Source of the DNA: Stictocephala bisonia
Taxonomy: Eukaryota > Arthropoda > Insecta > Hemiptera > Membracidae
Reading direction: 5' to 3'
Length of the DNA stretch: 64,000 nt
Assembly: GCA_035578905.1 (NCBI GenBank)
Contig: JAQJVL010000329.1
Coordinates: forward strand, 1-64,000
A model generated the notes under the pieces. That model worked only from the letters and a program-made list of their open reading frames with translations. It searched no databases and was not told where the DNA came from. Shown piece by piece: positions 12,021-23,050 of this stretch; position 1 is the stretch's first letter, and every line of letters starts with the position of its first letter. Made by a program: the position numbers and the translations under genes.

Positions 12021-12551
12021 AAGTGTACATTTTAAAATTCAGTGGACTATGTTCTTTTGTATTTCTTCAAATTATAAACTATCCAATAAGTGAGTTTCTC
12101 CATAATGATATTGTTTAAATGTTCCAGTGACAATTACAATATTAAAAATAAATATTTACAAATTGTTAATAATGATATATACATTGCGTAACAAACGTTA
12201 CATGAAAATATACCATACTAAATTTGAGAGAAAATTAATTAATACTGTTTTAAATACAAAAGTATCATAAACTGTGTATAAAATCAAGTTAACATAACGT
12301 GTATTATTTTTTTGTGAAACTAAGTTTTATTACAAAATTGTACGAGTAGTTGCATACACTATATAAGAACTAATTACAATTTAAGAAATTTATTAATAAA
12401 TGGAGTAACAAACTATTACGAAAATAGTTCTGTACAATTTTTGGAAGACACTTTAGTGTTTTCTTGACTAATTCCATCTGGTAATTTATTGGTAATGATT
12501 TTTGAGGAAGCTAGAAAAGCCCTAATCCGTGAGAATTCTGTTTGAGTTCAT

Positions 12552-12958
12552 ACCTTCCACAATACGTTGCTCTTTTAGTTTGTCCACAATACGGTGACTC
12601 CTTTTCGTTTGTCCACAATACGGTGACTCCTTTTAGATTGTACACAATACGGTGACTCCTTTTAGTTTGTCCACAATACGGTGACTCCTTTTAGTTTGTA
12701 CACAATACGGTGACTCCTTTTAGTTTGTCCACAATACGGTGACTCCTTTTAGTTTGTCCACAATACGGTGACACCTTTTAGTTTGTACACAATACGGTGA
12801 CACCTTTTAGTTTGTACACAATACGGTGACTCCTTTTAGTTTGTCCACAATACGGTGACTCCTTTTAGTTTGTACACAATACGGTGACTTCTTTTAGTTT
12901 GTCCACAATACGGTGACTCCTTTTAGTTTGTCCACAATATGGCGACTCCTTTTATATA
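12552..12958 (+). repeat. 29-bp tandem repeat, about 14 copies
   Basis: The unit is about 29 bp with core CCACAATACGGTGACTCC and TTTTAGTTTGT. Variants alternate TCC/TAC before ACAATACGG and ACTCC/ACACC. The left boundary is near 12552 and the right boundary fades at ATATGGCGACTCC near 12945. Confidence 0.92.
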
Positions 12959-13306
12959 AGCAAGATGCTTAGAAAATGAGTACGAGGAAATTTGTACAGC
13001 CCCCATGCTGTAATTCAGTATCTCAAACTAAAAATTCTCAGATACCTAACAACGTACAACTTAGTAATTTTAAACAGACATTGCGAAAATTGGGAATGGT
13101 TTGCTCTGAGAAACGTAGGCCTACATAGCAACCTTGGGTTATGCGGAACGAAAGGGAGCCTTGGAACTCCATTATAATTGAAAGGTACAGTCGAAATGGT
13201 GAGTGGGCTGGTCTTCATATCACAACTGTAGCAGCAAGGTCTTTTGTATTAGTCCTAATATAAATTTGGGAAATACTCAACTGTAGTACTAACTAAGTGG
13301 TAGTTA

Positions 13307-13494
13307 TCCGGGGACTAACCTTACTCGGAACTGAACCTGGGTTATACTTCGGTGAACCTAAGAAGATATATGATTAATTTTACGGCATACATTTTATTTT
13401 ATCGGGGACTAACCTTACTCGGAACTGAACCTGGGTTATACAATGGCGAATGTAAGAAGATATATGATTAATTTTACGGCACTTAACACACTTT
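13307..13494 (+). repeat. 94-bp tandem duplication
   Basis: Two head-to-tail copies start with GGGACTAACCTTACTCGG at 13311 and 13405 and run through AAGATATATGATTAATTTTACGGCA. They differ at a few positions. Confidence 0.85.
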
Positions 13495-13654
13495 TTTTTT
13501 ATTGATGTGGGATTTTTCAATAATTGCAAACTAAAAAGCATTTCAATTGCAAAGTCTCTCTGAACAATTTGTATTTCAATGCTAAGAGAAAAGGAGGTTA
13601 GATACATTTTTATTTACAGATCCTGTTAACTTATTAACTGTTAATCTAAAAATT

Positions 13655-16292
13655 CTAGTGGGACAGTGCTGTGACTCAGCTACTTGGGGATATCGTGTTG
13701 TGGAGATTGTAGGCGATATGTTCTATGCTTATTCCTCGGCGTCCGCTCTATGGTTGACATCGACGTGAACACTACTAAAGGAGTCTGCGGTTTCCATGTT
13801 GGGTGGTACTCAGGGTCCGGATGATGTGTAAGGAAGAGAACTGCGTGTCAGTTAGGTAAAAATTGGACCAATACCACGTGCAAGGAAGAGAACTGCGTGC
13901 TAGTTAGCTGAAAATTGAACCAATACCACGTGTAAGGAACAGAACTGCGTGCCAGTTAGCTAAAAATTGGACCAATACCACGTGTAAGGAAGAGAACTGT
14001 GTGCCAGTTAGCTGAACATTGGACCAATACCACGTGTAAGGAAGAGTACTGCGTGCCAGTTAACTAAAAATTGGACCAATACCACGTGCAAGGAAGAGAA
14101 CTGCGTGCCAGTTAGCTGAAAATTGGACCAATACCACGTGTAAGGAAGAGAACTGCGTGCCAGTTAGCTGAACATTGGACCAATACCACGTGTAAGGAAG
14201 AGAACTGCGTGCCAGTTAGCTGAACATTGAACCAATACCACGTGTAAGGAAGAGAACTGCGTGCCAGTTAGCTAAAAATTGGACCATCACCACGTGTAAG
14301 GAAGAGAACTGCGTGCCAGTTAGCTGAAAATTGGACCAATACCACGTGTAAGGAAGAGAACTGCGTGCCAGTTAGCTGAAAATTGGACCAATACCACGTG
14401 TAAGGAAGAGAACTGCGTGCCAGTTAGCTGAAAATTGGACCAATACCACGTGTAAGGAAGAGAACTGCGTGCCAGTTAGCTGAACATTGAACCAATACCA
14501 CGTGTAAGGAAGAGAACTGCGTGCCAGTTAGCTAAAAATTGGACCATTACCACGTGTAAGGAAGAGAACTGCGTGCCAGTTAGCTAAAAATTGGACCAAT
14601 ACCACGTGTAAGGAAGAGAATTGCGTGCCAGTTAGCTGAACATTGGACCAATACCACGTGTAAGGAAGAGAACTGCGTGCCAGTTAGCTAAAAATTGGAC
14701 CAATACCACGTGTAAGGAAGAGAACTGCGTGCCAGTTAGCTAAAAATTGGACCAATACCACGTCTAAGGAAGAGAACTGCGTGCCAGTTAGCTGAACATT
14801 GGACCAATACCACGTGTAAGGAAGAGAACTGCGTGCCAGTTAGCTGAACATTGGACCAATACCACGTGTAAGGAAGAGAACTGCGTGCCAGTTAGCTGAA
14901 CATTGGACCAATACCACGTGTAAGGAAGAGAACTGCGTGCCAGTTAGCTGAACATTGGACCAATACCACGTGTAAGGAAGAGAACTGCGTGCCAGTTAGC
15001 TAAAAATTGGACCAATACCACGTGTAAGGAAGAGAACTGCGTGCCAGTTAGCTGAACATTGGACCAATACCACGTGTAAGGAAGAGTACTGCGTGCCAGT
15101 TAACTAAAAATTGGACCAATACCACGTGCAAGGAAGAGAACTGCGTGCCAGTTAGCTAAAAATTGGACCAATACCACGTGTAAGGAAGAGAACTGCGTGC
15201 CAGTTAGCTGAACATTGGACCAATACCACGTGTAAGGAAGAGAACTGCGTGCCAGTTAGCTAAAAATTGGACCAATACCACGTGTAAGGAAGAGAACTGC
15301 GTGCCAGTTAGCTGAACATTGGACCAATACCACGTGTAAGGAAGAGTACTGCGTGCCAGTTAACTAAAAATTGGACCAATACCACGTGCAAGGAAGAGAA
15401 CTGCGTGCCAGTTAGCTAAAAATTGGACCAATACCACGTGTAAGGAAGAGAACTGCGTGCCAGTTAGCTGAACATTGGACCAATACCACGTGTAAGGAAG
15501 AGAACTGCGTGCCAGTTAGCTGAACATTGGACCAATACCACGTGTAAGGAAGAGAACTGCGTGCCAGTTAGCTGAACATTGGACCAATACCACGTGTAAG
15601 GAAGAGAACTGCGTGCCAGTTAGCTGAACATTGGACCAATACCACGTGTAAGGAAGAGAACTGCGTGCCAGTTAGCTGAACATTGGACCAATACCACGTG
15701 TAAGGAAGAGAACTGCGTGCCAGTTAGCTAAAAATTGGACCAATACCACGTGCAAGGAAGAGAACTGCGTGCCAGTTAGCTAAAAATTGGACCAATACCA
15801 CGTGTAAGGAAGAGAACTGCGTATCAGTTAGCTGAAAATTGGACCAATACCACGTGTAAGGAAGAGAACTGCGTATCAGTTAGCTGAAAATTGGACCAAT
15901 ACAACGTGTAAGGAAGAGAACTGCGTATCAGTTAGCTGAAAATTGGACCAATACCACGTGTAAGGAAGAGAACTGCGTATCAGTTAGCTGAAAATTGGAC
16001 CAATACCACGTGTAAGGAAGAGAACTGCGTATCAGTTAGTTGAAAATTGGACCAATACCACGTGTAAGGAAGAGAACTGCGTACCAGTTAGCTGAAAATT
16101 GGACAAATACCACGTGATTCGGATCAAACGCAAAGCTGTAGGTCCCTTAGTTGCCCGGGCTATTGGAATATCAATAAATATATATTTCTGAGGAAAATTT
16201 GAACTGAATAACAAATACTAGACTAGTTCGTCTACACTCATCACACTCATTCGCCCCTCATATTCGTCCATATCTACGATCGGCGTCTTACT
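13655..16292 (+). mobile_element. SINE (family S1) copy carrying an internal 44-unit array
   Basis: The left part (13655-13825) aligns with the head of the 8.1-kb SINE: CAGTGCTGTGACTCAGC, GGGAGATTGTAGG-like, GGCGTCCGCTCTATGG, TCCATGTTGGGTGGTACT. The right part (16114-16292) aligns with its tail: ATTCGGAT, AAAGCTGTAGGTCCCTTAG, CGGCGTCTTA. Between them the internal segment is tandemly amplified. The SINE is therefore about 350 bp of element plus a 2,288-bp insert made from its own sequence. Confidence 0.8.
13826..16113 (+). repeat. 52-bp minisatellite, exactly 44 units, born inside a SINE
   Basis: Each unit runs GTGTAAGGAAGAGAACTGCG, then TGCCAGTTAGCT, then AAAAATTGGACCAATACCAC. The span 13826-16113 is 2,288 bp, or 44 times 52, so the array stays in phase with no net indel. 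Most unit junctions form CACGTG, and every unit carries ATTGG...CCAAT. A diagnostic variant (GAGTACTGCG...TTAACTAAAAA...CGTGCAAGG) recurs near 14041, 15081 and 15341, that is 20 and 5 units apart, which shows block duplications. The last units share GCGTATCAGTTAG. Confidence 0.95.
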
Positions 16293-16319
16293 AATGATTA
16301 ATAGAACCTCTTGCTAACT

Positions 16320-16460
16320 AATGCTTGGTTAGCACTCACGACTTCAACGCACAATTTCGCGGGTTTAAATCCCGGGAGATCCAACTAAATTTAATTGGTA
16401 GGGTTTGGACCGTTGGCCCATAACAACGTTTAAATAGTCAATAAAAAGTGCCGCTGGCGT
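16320..16460 (+). mobile_element. Possible tRNA-like SINE head
   Basis: TGGTTAGCACTC (A-box-like) lies about 37 bp before GGGTTTAAATCCCGGG (B-box-like). It does not fold into a convincing complete tRNA, so a SINE or tRNA relic is more likely than a tRNA gene. Confidence 0.35.
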
Positions 16461-16464
16461 TGAA

Positions 16465-17745
16465 ATGCATACTAATAATGTAAAAAAAGGGACTAATGAA
16501 TAATTTGTATTCTAATTTGCATATTACAACATTTAATAATGCTATTGATAACAACTTGGACCTATAGATAGTCTATATTTTTGACTTTTTAAGATGAGAA
16601 GCAACAATGATACACTAGTCTATTAGTGTTGTGAACAACCTATCAATTTGCCCGGTCATTAATCGCTACTGTGACGAAGACGTGCGGAAGGCCGCGATTC
16701 GAAACCTTGACCTTCACTTCTGCGGGTCGTTGGTCCAGTCAACTTCACTTTCTCCGCTCCAGCTTCGGTCTCCGTCCCACTGGATAACTCTCAACCGACT
16801 TCCTCGTTCCACGTTCACTAGGCCGCGTATTGTCCAGCCTTTCAATTCACGCGTAAAATTTTATCAAATTAAATATCAGTAATATTATTTGTAAATTTCG
16901 ATGTTATTGTTGTTTTTCGTTCTTTAAAATTATTCTATTTTTGTCACGTTTACAAGTTTGTATTAGGCCTACGTCTCCGACGTTGTTCAAAATTTATATC
17001 AATAAAGCCAAGGTTTTTGGCAGAATTATATAAATATTTGTTGTTGTGTATCTTTATGATTTAATGTAGGAAATTACTAAAACTATGAAAAGATCAGAAT
17101 ACACTTTTCTAATTATATGTAACACCATTAAATTTCGCTAATTTGCTAATGATCCAAATGTTAGAAAATCATAAAGTTTGTATACACTTACAAAATTTAA
17201 ACGATGGCAGACAAGAACAAATGAAATCGTAGATGACATTTTCCAATATAAACTGTATTGTTACTTTTTTCAGTTTACTAGTTTTGTTGTTATTGTACTT
17301 TTATACAACAATATGTCGTCTTGTTACTACTCAGGCTTCATTACTTGATTTTCTTACCAATTTGTTACGTAACAAAAAACGTGATCAGATAAAAACTAAA
17401 TGTAGGCTAGAAAATTGTAGATGTACTAAGTTCTAGTACAGTTTTAAATCAATTAATACTGACTTTTATTTTTGTGGTAATATAAAGATTGATAAGTAAT
17501 TGACTGACCAACCCTTGTAACTCATATTCAAGCACTTACCTGCTTAAATATGACAAACAAATAGTAATACTGGCTCAACCTACTGAAGGGAACCTGAACA
17601 GAATACAATGATATATTGAGGTTTTTGAGTTGTTGAGTGAGTTGTGTAACTCCTCTCTAAAACCACACAATTAACTAATTTTGTATCTACATGATACATT
17701 TAAGTGAGATATCTAATCTAATTCATGGTTTTTATCTCATATATA
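16465..17745. other. AT-rich stretch without recognisable genes
   Basis: A modestly GC-rich patch at 16660-16850 gives an 83-codon open frame with no recognised similarity. The remainder is AT-rich with no arrays. Confidence 0.35.
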
Positions 17746-17749
17746 TATA

Positions 17750-18360
17750 TCCCCATAGGCCATCCTATATATTAAAATTGACCGATTTTTATCAATTTTT
17801 TTATTCAAAAAATAATTTTAAATTCTAAGTCTTAACGGAGCTAGATTTGTGAAATTCCTGTCGGTTTTTGTCCTAAATGGTATCAAAATTGCAATGTTAT
17901 TCTTATGGAGATTAATTTTAATTAACCAGCTGGCGGGATAAATAAATGTTAAATCACAGATAACTAACTCTGTCTCTGGTCAAATGGTGCAAATATTTTT
18001 TTAAGTTAAACATAGAGAGCAGCACAGTAAAATATCAAGAATAACTAATTATAAGAGAGCGAATACATGTCTGTCTGTGTGTACGCTATCATCAGCTGTT
18101 AAATAAAATGAAAACATTAGAAGTAGTAAGATTGGTTGTTTATAATTAATTATGTACTACAAATAGAGTGCAAATCAAGTGCAGTGAGTGAGCTACTGTA
18201 AATGAACTTAAATAATATGTTTTTACTTATTACAGTTTAATTACTAATATTTAAAGACAAAAGTTACATGCCGAAGCCGAAGGCCGAGGTGCCATGAGCT
18301 CAGCGAGTGACGGGGTTGGCACGCGAAGCGTGCAGGGGTGTCCCCTAGAATGGTTTAATC
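17750..18360 (-). mobile_element. GC-rich stem-loop dispersed repeat, copy C (reverse)
   Basis: The stem-loop GCACGCGAAGCGTGC at 18319-18333 and GCCGAAGCCGAAGGCCGAGG near 18272-18291 are the reverse-orientation counterparts of the copies at 7.2 and 63.1 kb. Read on the minus strand, the body also ends near a TATATAGGA motif (about 17760), as the other two do with TATAAGGA. The body alignment is weaker than between the other two copies. Confidence 0.5.
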
Positions 18361-18697
18361 CTTTTATAACCTGCTTCTCACATATAAAACATCACATGGT
18401 TTCTTGGTTAATACCTGAGACATAATATATGACCATGAAAATAGTGTACATTTTTACTGAAATCATGTTAATTGGCCATTAAGCTAAACACATAACTTTA
18501 ATCACGTCTAACCTCTGTGAAGAGCAACCGGCGGTGATCCGTTGTGCAATCGACTATCTGTGTACGGTGGTCAGTGGTTTGTCGCGCTGACGTAATCCAT
18601 CATGAACCATAGACACTGCATTGGTCCAATCACCTCGGTTCCGCTGAAATGTCACCTACTAGAGGTAATGAAGGCTTGGGTAATGCAGCGTGACATC

Positions 18698-18808
18698 GAA
18701 CTGCTCTGGTGTACTTGTCACCGGTCGTGTGTCCGGCACAGCACAAAGTGTGCTCCAGTTGTTATGAGCGCCAGGACACGACTGGTAACAAGTAAGCCAG
18801 AGCAGTTC
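18698..18808. repeat. Inverted repeat, about 36-bp arms
   Basis: The left arm (18698-18734, starting GAACTGCTCTGG and ending CGTGTGTCC) is the near reverse complement of 18774-18808 (GGACACGACTGG...CCAGAGCAGTTC). The loop is about 39 bp. The right arm is also part of the direct repeats that follow. Confidence 0.8.
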
Positions 18809-18955
18809 TGCGGTGTTTCACAGCACATAGTGTGCTCTAGTTGTTATGAGCGCCAGGACACAAGACTCGTGACAAGTACGCCAGAGCAGTTTTTCGGTGT
18901 TTCACAGCACAGAGTGTGCTCCAGTTGTTTTGAGCGCCAGGACTCACTACTACCA
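18749..18955 (+). repeat. Three-unit 82-84 bp tandem repeat
   Basis: Units begin TGTGCTCCAGTTGTTATGAG at 18749, 18831 and 18915 and contain GCCAGAGCAGTT and GGTGTTTCACAGCAC. A 133-codon open frame (18602-19003) reads through as cysteine-containing repeats; nothing else supports it as a protein gene. Confidence 0.82.
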
Positions 18956-19109
18956 GAGCAGAATATTTATCTAAAAACGTACAGAGATAAAAACGTATTT
19001 TGATGTTGTCTTACGAGGAAGAAAATTTTTGTACATGTATCCTGTGCAGAGAGGTAAAATGTATCAACAACTTCTGGAACTAAAAAATAGCCAAACTCAA
19101 ACAAAATTA

Positions 19110-19370
19110 AACCCACCCACCCACCCATACACATACAGTGGTATTGACCCACCTGCCCACCCATACACATACAGTGGTATTGACCCACCCACCCATACAC
19201 ATACAGTGGTATTGAACCACCCGCCCACCCATACACGTACAGTGGTATTGACCCACCCACCCACCCATACACATACAGTGGTATTGATTATGGTAATGAC
19301 CCACCTGCCCACCCATACACCTACATTGGTAATAACCCACCTGCCCACCCATACACCTACAAAGGTAATG
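19110..19370 (-). repeat. Family A minisatellite, locus 2 (reverse orientation)
   Basis: Seven units of 32-40 bp with core CCCACCCATACACATACAGT followed by GGTATTGA, the reverse complement of locus 1. Frames are open on both strands because the repeats lack stops. Confidence 0.92.
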
Positions 19371-19373
19371 ATT

Positions 19374-19461
19374 AATTATAAAACACAAATTAATTGGAGC
19401 AAGACTTGGTTTAAGAAGAGAAAGGACAAGCGTCCTGAGGGCAAGGACTGAGTCAACCCAG
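19374..19461 (+). repeat. 88-bp direct repeat, left copy
   Basis: This is identical over 88 bp to 20096-20183. It contains AAGGACAAGCGTCCTGAGGG and ends GAGTCAACCCAG. The two copies flank a reverse-oriented SINE. Perfect identity implies a recent duplication or conversion. Confidence 0.9.
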
Positions 19462-19613
19462 TGTTTATGTAACTTAGTTTGCGCAATTTTTACAACTGTT
19501 TGTTTCAGCACTATCTACTTTTTATCAGTGCTTTGGTTTGTTGATTAAAGTATAACAATATAAAACATTAATTCTGATATTTTTACAAAGATACCATTGT
19601 TCATTATTTAGTG

Positions 19614-20036
19614 GTAAGACACCGATCTTTGAGGAACGCATGAGTGTGGTGAGTAGATGGAGTGTAGATGAACGAGTGTAGTCATTGCTACTAACTAAGG
19701 TAGACTGTTCCTCAGAAAGAGCTATTTATTAATAGCCCAATAGCTAGGGTAACTAAGGGACATGCAGCTTTACATGGCATCCGAACCATGTTGTTTTGGT
19801 TTTATTTTCACCTAACTGACAAGCCTGACACTCAGTTCTCTTCGCTACACAATATCTGAACTTTGACCACCACTCAACATGACATCCCAAACCTCTACTA
19901 GTTTCCGTGTCGATGGCAATCAGTGTGTGGATGCCATGTGAACTGTATAGAAGACTGAGAATAGAACCTTTCGTCAGTAATCCTCAACACTTTGTCCTCA
20001 AGTATCTTGGTTACAACATTGAGTCATTAATGCCGA
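19614..20036 (-). mobile_element. SINE (family S1), reverse copy
   Basis: Read on the minus strand it has GACAAAGTGTTGAGGATTAC, a B-box-like GGTTCTATTCTC, AGAGAACTGAGTGTCAG, CATGGTTCGGATGCC and AAAGCTGCATGTCCC, matching the 8.1-kb copy in order. The end at 19614 carries TAAGACACCGAT, the inverse of the family's terminal motif. It contains one copy of the segment that is amplified at 13.8 kb. Confidence 0.7.
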
Positions 20037-20095
20037 TTCTCTGCAGAAACAAACTTGGTTCAGAGTGCAGTAAACTTTTAAAGTAAGGCTTTGTC

Positions 20096-20183
20096 AATTA
20101 TAAAACACAAATTAATTGGAGCAAGACTTGGTTTAAGAAGAGAAAGGACAAGCGTCCTGAGGGCAAGGACTGAGTCAACCCAG
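20096..20183 (+). repeat. 88-bp direct repeat, right copy
   Basis: Identical to 19374-19461. After it the sequence changes to a GC-rich stretch (20184-20300) with no recognised product. Confidence 0.9.
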
Positions 20184-20850
20184 CGTGGGCGGGCCTCCAA
20201 GACAGCGTGGCCCAAATATCGTGACTGCACTGCTTCACTTTCCCGCCCAAGGCCGGTCCGTGGTCTCTCACGCGTGCAGCGTGCCCACTAGCAGTGCGAA
20301 TATTTCCGCTGTCGAAATATCAGAACACACTTGACCAATACCGGGAGAAAGGATGTGGGTACTATAATTTTTTTGTGTTCATTTGTACCATCAAGTCGGT
20401 GGGTTCAGAAAAACATTCCCCTATCGGTTTGATAAGAGTTCATTTCCCAAAACATTTCACTCTACAAGTACAAAAAAGTTGATATTTAACAGTTTCCACT
20501 TACACTTCACCTGTGATCAATGGTTTAGTATGACTTCCGACCCAAGGAAAAGGAAGGGAAGAAAACGTCTGTGATAATACTCCTCTGGCAGCAGGGTAAA
20601 CCACTTGAAACATTAGTTTTGTAATCCCTTAATCACGGTAGATCCATTTAAAACTCTAAAGTAATTTATTTACATTAACAGTCATAACCTCATTGATTTT
20701 TTAAAAATTGTCATGTGCCTAATAGGAACTGTGTAGGTTAGAATAGGATTGAAACAGCCATGCCCATAATAAGCTACTAACAGAATATTGAGTTTGGGGG
20801 AATAAAATAATCTGCGAGGCAGAAAGGGTACACGACTTAATTTTGTACAC
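20184..20850. other. Unassigned stretch
   Basis: Short open frames at 20294-20482 and 20383-20574 overlap in different frames and match no family I know. A GC-rich segment lies at 20184-20290; the rest is AT-rich. Confidence 0.3.
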
Positions 20851-20853
20851 AGC

Positions 20854-21450
20854 TTATGTGATCTTGTAAGTTGAGTTTAAATATGTATTAATCCCCACAA
20901 AGGTAGCATGTAAGGTCAAAACTTTTAATATATTTCTAAATACAACATGATCTACATGTTTGTTCTTTCTCGAAGAAAACTTATCAACATTTGTTTCGTT
21001 TACATGAACATTCAAACGTTTCTCAAACAAATACTGCAATATAGACCCTTCATAAAGACATAAGTACTCCACAGGTACTTCAGTGTGTTCCAGACAAATA
21101 CAATGCTTAAATATGTATCGTCAAACAAGAAATATTTGCCTTGGAAATGTTGTTAGAAAATATATCGGTTATAAAAAAATATATCAGCCTAGGGCCAAAA
21201 ACTGACCCCTGTGGTACTCCTGGCTTGATTTCTAGCACTTTAAAAATTCTTTGAAAACCTGAATTCATGAACATGATGAATCTAAACCACCTGGCCTCTG
21301 TTTTTTAACTAAGAAGACATCCATTCATATGGTTTTCCTACACAATTAAGATGTTCTAGTTTGCTAAAGAATATCTCCATTCACTAATATGCTTAACGAT
21401 ATCAAATTTGATTCAAAATTAACAACTTCCTCTGTACAGTTAAAGAATTA
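20854..21450 (-). pseudogene. Decayed Jockey/CR1-type LINE relic
   Basis: On the minus strand, 21430-21170 reads through stops as FDIVKHIS, LEHLNCVGKPYEWM-like text and then EIKPGVPQGSVFGP, the conserved GVPQGSVLGP reverse transcriptase motif. From 21072 to 20854 an open piece of 72 codons resembles the C-terminal tail of such ORF2 proteins (a TRNK-like SSRKNK and a GINTYLN-like end). The FADD catalytic block between them is missing, so the element has an internal deletion as well as stops. The link between the two parts is inferred from order and spacing. Confidence 0.6.
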
Positions 21451-21454
21451 TTCC

Positions 21455-22420
21455 ATTGTAAATTCTAAGTATTACACGATGAAATAAAATATGTTACTGA
21501 GAATCTGATTGTTGTTTGTGATACATTATTTGAATTAATAATTTACCAGCTTGGTACTTTTCAATTTTAGAAAACATCTTTACGTTTGACGATGCTTATA
21601 ATATATTTTTTCTGAAAGACTGACAAAGACTATTATTTTACATTTTCTAACATCTACGAGGATTTTAATGCATACAATGTACAGACCATTATATTTCTCT
21701 GTTCACAATGAAGCTGCTTACTCTCATTAAAGATGATTACTAAGGTCAATTTTCCGCCCTATTAATAATTGCGCCATTTACACTGGATGCAGAAGGCTCC
21801 GTATCTGGCGCCCCGCCTCCAGCACACAACTGTCTTGCCGAATTAAACCCTTCAAGTAACGGGACGCGTCAATGAACAAAGAGATTCCTCGTCATTAATT
21901 CTAATGAAGGCAATAAGTGCGGGTATTGCTGCAGTTGGCTAATTGGTTGTTGTTTTATGAATGTATAATGCTCTGTTCACAAAGGAAAAGTGCAGTTGCT
22001 GGTATCTTGGGTCGTATTTATAGTTGTTAGCGTCCTCTAGGTTGAATGTCAACTGTCTGAGTAATTTACATTATATAAATACATTTACATATTAATTGAA
22101 CTTCACACAAAACAAATTTATTACATAAGTACAAATATTAACATGGTGATCAATTTCCAAAAGATGTATAATTTGAAACTCGATTGCAAGAGGCCCAAGC
22201 AATGTTTCCCTGAACGTTAAATATTGTTTAGTTACCTACATAATTTATAGTATGTTCTTGAAATATATCCCGTCAAATGTAACATTTATCGCAGTCGTTG
22301 TTCATGATAATTATTCTGCACTAACAGTGAATGTTTCTGTCTCATAGTACTTAAGGACCTGTCATCTCATTTAGGGAACCCAATGAACACTCGAACACAA
22401 TCCATCATGTGCACGACACT
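21455..22420. other. AT-rich stretch without recognisable features
   Basis: No array, LINE motif or inverted termini were seen. A small GC-richer part is at 21770-21850. Confidence 0.4.
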
Positions 22421-22425
22421 AGTGT

Positions 22426-22817
22426 AGAGTGACCAAATTACTATCGGCACATTACCAACTCAACTTAAAAAAACCAATACAATCTCCCAAAATTTCCCAT
22501 TTTTTCAATCTTAAATTTATAGTTATAAAGTTTTGGTAATACATTTTGTTAACATTCGGTAAACGTCTATCTTGGTGATAGCAGTAGTTGATAAAAACAA
22601 AATTACTCAATTTTACTTTCGTAATATTCGTTCAAATAATTACATTTGATATATCTTTAAAAAACACGCATGTTTTTGTTTATTAATATATATACAATAA
22701 ACTACTAAAAATTGGAAATATCGGATTTTTAATCGTCCAAAACAACTTTGCGGGATACCGTATAGAGCTTTAAAAAACTGGGACAATCCCTGTTTCCCGG
22801 GACATTTGGTCACCCCG
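22426..22817. mobile_element. hAT-like MITE remnant
   Basis: The left end AGAGTGACCAAATTA (22426-22440) matches the inverted right end (GGGGTGACCAAATGTCCCGGG, reading back from 22817). CAGRGTGACCAAA-type termini are common for hAT-superfamily MITEs. No 8-bp duplication was found, so the assignment is tentative. Length 392 bp, non-coding. Confidence 0.5.
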
Positions 22818-23050
22818 GTTGTTGGAGTATAGAATGGTCATTGCCGCCATAAAATCTAAACGAAACTTTATACTTTTTTTTTAAATATCTGCGAATACGA
22901 CAATCATCCTTGCCAAGGCGTCTACTGGGGTTCAAATGGTTGCTTATTTGTCCTCCTGAAACCTTTTGAAAAACAGTTTTTTATTGAATTTCTTGCCTGG
23001 AAGAAAAATAGTAATAATAATGTAAAATATAACCTAGAAATGATCATAAA

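Noticed and set aside
13826..16113. CRISPR-like array of regularly spaced repeats
   Set aside because: Units are contiguous 52-bp tandem copies without unique spacers, in a eukaryotic SINE.
16320..16390. tRNA gene
   Set aside because: A- and B-box-like strings are present, but the acceptor and anticodon stems do not form; a SINE relic is more likely.
18602..19003. Cysteine-rich repeat protein of 133 residues
   Set aside because: The frame runs over a three-unit 82-84 bp DNA repeat and an inverted repeat. Unit lengths are not all multiples of three, and no homologue is recognised.
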